Below are positions 7,952-10,586 of a DNA stretch of 10,586 nt, one piece after another (position 1 is the stretch's first letter; each line of letters starts with the position of its first letter). The stretch is from Euperipatoides rowelli. Taxonomy: Eukaryota; Onychophora; Udeonychophora; Euonychophora; Peripatopsidae. Made by a program: the position numbers and the translations under genes. Location: NCBI GenBank assembly GCA_003024985.2, contig PXIH01S0010641.1; one strand, 5' to 3'. Below the pieces are notes generated by a model. The model saw nothing but the letters and a program-made list of their open reading frames with translations. It was not told the origin of the DNA and ran no database searches.

Positions 7952-8092
7952 ATTTTCTTCCTGTTAGTCATGTTTGAGAAAGAGCAATGTCACAATACTC
8001 TTCCCAAATGTAAGTTAGTGGTTTCCTATTTTCCTTCCGGAGGGAAAACAATATTAGCTAGATCTAAAAAAAATTTATTACGTCACAAATAG

Positions 8093-8512
8093 ATGACATC
8101 TTTACAATTTGACCCAAAAAAATGTATACTGCCCTAAGAGATTCTTCCGTAAAAGCTAATTATTTCTTTTTATTCTATTCTTTAGCCTAATAGTTAGAAT
8201 CTTTCAACTGATACCTTTTTGTCATATAACTTTATAAAAGGTTTTTAATCATTTAGATAGTAATTTGTAGTACCGGTATTGAAAACTTCAAATAATCATT
8301 ACGTAAAAGCAAACAAAGGTTTTGGTGGGATTCTAAGTAAAATTTTAAAAATATTATTATTTTCTTTTTTTAAGATTTTAGTCAAGTAGTATTTAGCATC
8401 AAATAGTAATGGCATACTAATTAGAAGCTAAAGACTTTAGTAATTTTTAGACAAAGATGTCACACAAATAGAAAATAACTTAATCTACAATTTTATAAAA
8501 ATAGCTCGATAG
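8093..8512. other. AT-rich non-coding stretch
   Basis: No gene, element end or tandem repeat was seen in these 420 bases. Confidence 0.5.
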
Positions 8513-8650
8513 AACAAAAACCTCAATAAAGAAAAAATACTTGAATATTTAGAAAACTTGTATTCCGGTTTTGAGAGTAGTGCTGGGGATGTGAGGGAAC
8601 TTGAGGATAATTTTGAAGATTTTGATGGATGGGAACAAAATCCAATTTAA
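8513..8650 (+). other. short open frame with acidic C-terminal half (weak)
   Basis: Forty-five codons are open between a TAG at 8510-8512 and a TAA at 8648-8650, with no ATG. The second part reads GDVRELEDNFEDFDGWEQNP and is strongly acidic with aromatic residues. Acidic N-terminal segments are common in piggyBac-type transposases, but the downstream sequence does not show their catalytic domain in any frame I read, so no family is assigned. Confidence 0.2.
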
Positions 8651-9407
8651 CAAGATCAATGGCATGCAGTATTCTTTGTTTAATCAGGTTTCCATTATCG
8701 ACTTAAACCTTTGGACCAAAATAGGTGCTTCCACAATCCAATAATGAATCTAGTCCAATTAACTGATATTCGGAGGGCATAAAAAATTGATTTTTTTTTG
8801 TCAGTTTTTCCTCAAAAATTAATTTATTTATTAGTTAATTTATTCTAATGAATAATTAACTAAAAAATCAATGGTTGAAAAAAAAACACAAATAGATATG
8901 CTGATAGATTTTTTAATAAGTTTCTTTCATTCAAGGATGATATTCCTGTTACAACTGCAATCCCTCCTACAGGTTTAAGATTAGCATTCGGAAATTTATG
9001 TAAATGCTCAAAAATGTTCTTAAAGGATATCAAATTATATCCTACTACTAAAAATAATCATTTTATTTTATCTATTAACTTTTTGGCACCATTTTCTAAA
9101 AAATAAAATGAATGTGCCACATTAAATCATTTTTACACACCACCCCATAGATTATTTAAAAAAAAAAAAACGAGGTTAGGATGATAGAGCATTCATTTCT
9201 GAATAACTTTGTTAGCTTACACTTTTTTCTAAAACCAACAGAACATGGTCAAATTTTAAAAATGCCAAAGCATTGAAAATTTTTCAATTTGTTTGAAATA
9301 TAACTTGGTCCCTGAGTATCATTCCAGAAATTTAAGCTGGTCCTCAGAGTGTTAAAAACACATTAAAAAAAAATTCAACGATATTTAAATAAGGTATTAT
9401 ACCTAAA
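8651..9407. other. AT-rich non-coding stretch with nested palindromes
   Basis: No gene is supported. At 8786-8872 the outer pair ATTGATTTTTT / AAAAAATCAAT encloses a hairpin at 8832-8862 (TAGTTAATTTATTC against GAATAATTAACTA, one base bulged). A 12-base A run lies near 9159-9170. Confidence 0.45.
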
Positions 9408-9643
9408 TACAGAGTTTCAAAAAATAAAATCTTGCTTATAATTAATTAAAATATTATTCCACAAACTGCCATCTAGTGGTGAAATTTTATTCTTTCTTGC
9501 TATTCCCTGGTCCAAAGCTATTTGATTCCAAAGCCAACCAATGATTTCTAAGAAATGATTAACATAGGGATCGGGATTAAATTGATCTGGCGACTTCCCA
9601 TTTAGATTAACGGAAATTTTAACAAAGGACTCTTGAGACCCCA
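9408..9643. other. unassigned segment with a 75-codon minus frame
   Basis: A minus-strand frame at 9417-9644 encodes a peptide beginning MGSQESFVKI and including FNPDPYVNHFLEIIGWLWNQ. It lies downstream of the transposase remnant on the same strand and may be inside the same element. The TACAGAGT at 9408-9415 faintly resembles the element's other end, TACAGGGTG. I do not recognise the peptide and would not call it a gene. Confidence 0.3.
9465..9479 (-). promoter_or_regulatory. CTCF-like motif match
   Basis: The minus strand reads CCACTAGATGGCAGT, which fits the published vertebrate-type CTCF core CCRSYAGRKGGCRSY at every position. Insects also have CTCF. Motifs of this kind also occur by descent in transposable elements, so binding cannot be claimed from sequence. 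Confidence 0.35.
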
Positions 9644-9678
9644 CTACAGCTCATCATGGTTCTTCCTGCTAATCTGAT

Positions 9679-9894
9679 TCAAACTAGCACAAATATACTA
9701 GTACAGGTCTCTACATGTGTCCCTCTTGTTGCATGCAGAACATCAAGGCAAAACTCAATGTTATGCCATGTGTTGGACAGCATATCCTTAATCACGGTAT
9801 CTATGATAATTGTTGATCGATTCTTAATAACATTAAGGTTTGGAACAGGTATGTGGTAAACCATGTCCTTAACATACATAACCCTATAAACAAA
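9679..9894 (-). pseudogene. mariner-like transposase, C-terminal remnant
   Basis: The frame entering at 9894 and running to a stop at 9681-9679 contains YVKDMVYHIPVPN, NVIKNRSTIIIDTVIKDML, TWHNIEFCLDV and ATRGTHVE. This matches the tail of DUF4817-type transposases: (LWG)YVKDxVY, then a DLRxRI...V..ML helix, then W.E.xYRLDxCRxTxGAHIE. The usual TPLDFFLWG just before YVKD is absent, so the deletion junction lies immediately upstream of this fragment. The 9894-9681 frame itself is unbroken, so it may have decayed little since the deletion. Confidence 0.85.
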
Positions 9895-9942
9895 AAATAA
9901 GTGGGTTATGTTAGGTTACCTTGAGGGCTAAGGTGTTGGTCT

Positions 9943-10107
9943 ATTTATCTTGCCGTAAACTTCCAGTCTCTTAGACTTCTTCATAAATTGTAGGTACATG
10001 TAGTGAAACGTTCCCATACACTGTTCAATATTTGCGTTGGACAGTCACTGGAGGTTTTGTTCGGCCAGCCACAGTACATAATGTACTTTTTCTTGTATGG
10101 ACACCAT
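9943..10107 (-). pseudogene. mariner-like transposase, N-terminal helix-turn-helix remnant
   Basis: From an ATG at 10107 the frame reads VSIQEKVHYVLWLAEQNLQ and hits TGA at 10047-10045. In the next frame the homology goes on as PVTVQRKY (10051-10028), TVYGNVSLHVPTIYEE (10024 onward), and ETGSLRQDK (9970-9944). These blocks follow the DNA-binding part of DUF4817-associated mariner-like transposases of arthropods, which typically has W-x-AE, TVQRxFRTxYG, PxxxTIYxWY and ETGSLRxGKxxGRP in that order. Stops at 10027-10025 and 9973-9971 fall where such proteins have a basic or aromatic residue. The domain normally binds the terminal repeats. Here it is broken by one frameshift and two stops beyond the first TGA. 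Confidence 0.8.
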
Positions 10108-10260
10108 TTGCATTGAAAATGCTCTGTGGCACCATCTATTGAACAACAAACAAACTATTTGAGTTGATGAACAAATTGCAGCAAATGGTTTGTGGATACA
10201 ATTTTGGTTCATGAGTTATGTTAAATCATTATCATTAAGGTAATTCTCAGTCACCCTGTA

Positions 10261-10433
10261 ACTCTCATTAATTTTACTAAAAGAGAAATGATATATTTTT
10301 ACCAATATTAATGTAAAATTTGGTATTCTGTTATTACCATTTAGAATTGATACAGGAGGAGATGTATCATGTATAAGCGAGTATTTTTCAGGCTAATAGT
10401 CACGGGGAATTATTTTCTTCTTACCACAATTAG
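10261..10433. other. AT-rich flank with pyrimidine tract
   Basis: No gene was seen. The last 25 bases (TTATTTTCTTCTTACC... ending ATTAG at 10433) form a good polypyrimidine tract and AG for the exon candidate that follows. Confidence 0.45.
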
Positions 10434-10498
10434 AAAAGGAAATGTTTAAAGATAAGAAATCACCTTCAGTTGAATGAAATTCCTAAAAAAGTTAAAGG
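10434..10498 (+). CDS. candidate 65-bp internal exon
   Basis: The segment is bounded on the left by a pyrimidine tract ending in CACAATTAG and on the right by AAAGG|GTAAGTAT, a near-perfect splice donor. Of the three frames only the first is fully open: it gives 21 codons starting KRKCLKIRNH and ending EIPKKVK plus two bases. The other two have stops. I do not recognise the peptide, which is lysine-rich as expected from A-rich DNA. No neighbouring exon lies in the window, so an unrelated pairing of splice-like signals remains possible. Confidence 0.35.
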
Positions 10499-10586
10499 GT
10501 AAGTATCACATTAAATATTTTATTTTAGTGTTTGGGCTAAAAATAATACCTAGTATATTTTTTTCAGTTAATTTTATCTAAATTAT

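Larger units (their letters stand above)
9644..10260 (-). mobile_element. internally deleted mariner-like (Tc1/mariner superfamily) element
   Basis: On the minus strand the segment starts TACAGGGTGACTGAGAA at 10260, a start typical of mariner-like terminal repeats. It then holds about 150 bp of leader, an N-terminal transposase fragment, and, after a short junction, the transposase C-terminus. The catalytic DDE/DDD core that normally lies between them is missing, so the copy cannot move itself. The left end is uncertain: TACAGCTCAT at 9645 and TACAGAGTTT at 9408 are both possible partners. A TA lies at the right border, as expected for this superfamily, but a matching left TA could not be proven. 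Confidence 0.75.

Noticed and set aside
7968-8009. Possible 42-bp micro-exon between TTCCTGTTAG and GTAAGT
   Set aside because: All it has is a short acceptor-like and donor-like pair. Such pairs are common by chance and nothing else supports it.
7904-8092. Plus-strand 62-codon frame starting MRQYNALCGL
   Set aside because: It runs through the 7923-7951 hairpin, matches no family I know, and its length is within chance expectation.
9656-9859. Plus-strand 67-codon frame
   Set aside because: It is the antisense shadow of the mariner-like transposase C-terminus.
1-10586. CRISPR array, bacterial operon, rRNA or tRNA gene
   Set aside because: There are no regularly spaced direct repeats, no dense ORFs with ribosome binding sites, and no tRNA or rRNA signatures. 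The sequence is eukaryotic in character.

Overview
The window looks like non-coding DNA from a eukaryotic, AT-rich nuclear genome, most likely an arthropod or another invertebrate. The reasons are very low GC, long A/T runs, no dense set of ORFs, simple-sequence repeats, and decayed eukaryotic transposons of several classes. These include a transposase remnant of the mariner-like, DUF4817-associated type familiar from insect and other arthropod genomes. Species cannot be fixed from the sequence. There is no intact protein-coding gene, rRNA, tRNA or CRISPR array that I can support, and nothing bacterial.

Layout. Bases 1-898 are AT-rich, with one weak candidate terminal exon (408-470). Bases 899-2055 form a foldback-type element with arms of about 146-148 bp in inverted orientation, ending in TTAA on both sides. 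Its core holds an exact 42-bp tandem duplication split by a single N. About 2455-3100 is a minus-strand remnant of the 3' end of a non-LTR retrotransposon ORF2. Bases 3500-3724 are a degenerate minisatellite-like array. Bases 3740-4181 are a complete non-autonomous hAT element (MITE) with a perfect 8-bp target duplication. Bases 4339-4391 are a compound trinucleotide repeat, 4890-4917 a perfect 28-bp palindrome, and 5774-5866 a purine-only tract. A strong GC-rich hairpin lies at 7923-7951. About 9644-10260 is a minus-strand, internally deleted mariner-like element. It keeps the N-terminal helix-turn-helix part and the C-terminal tail of the transposase but has lost the catalytic core. Close to the right edge, 10434-10498 has good splice signals on both sides and one open frame, so it may be a small real exon.

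No genes here work together as a pathway. The window is best read as intergenic or intronic DNA built by successive transposon insertions (cut-and-paste DNA elements of at least two, probably three, types plus a LINE) and later decay. I found no convincing new biological system. The most useful items are the well-bounded hAT MITE, the TTAA-flanked foldback element, the deleted mariner copy, the probable assembly scar at 1614, and two candidate exons that RNA data could settle.
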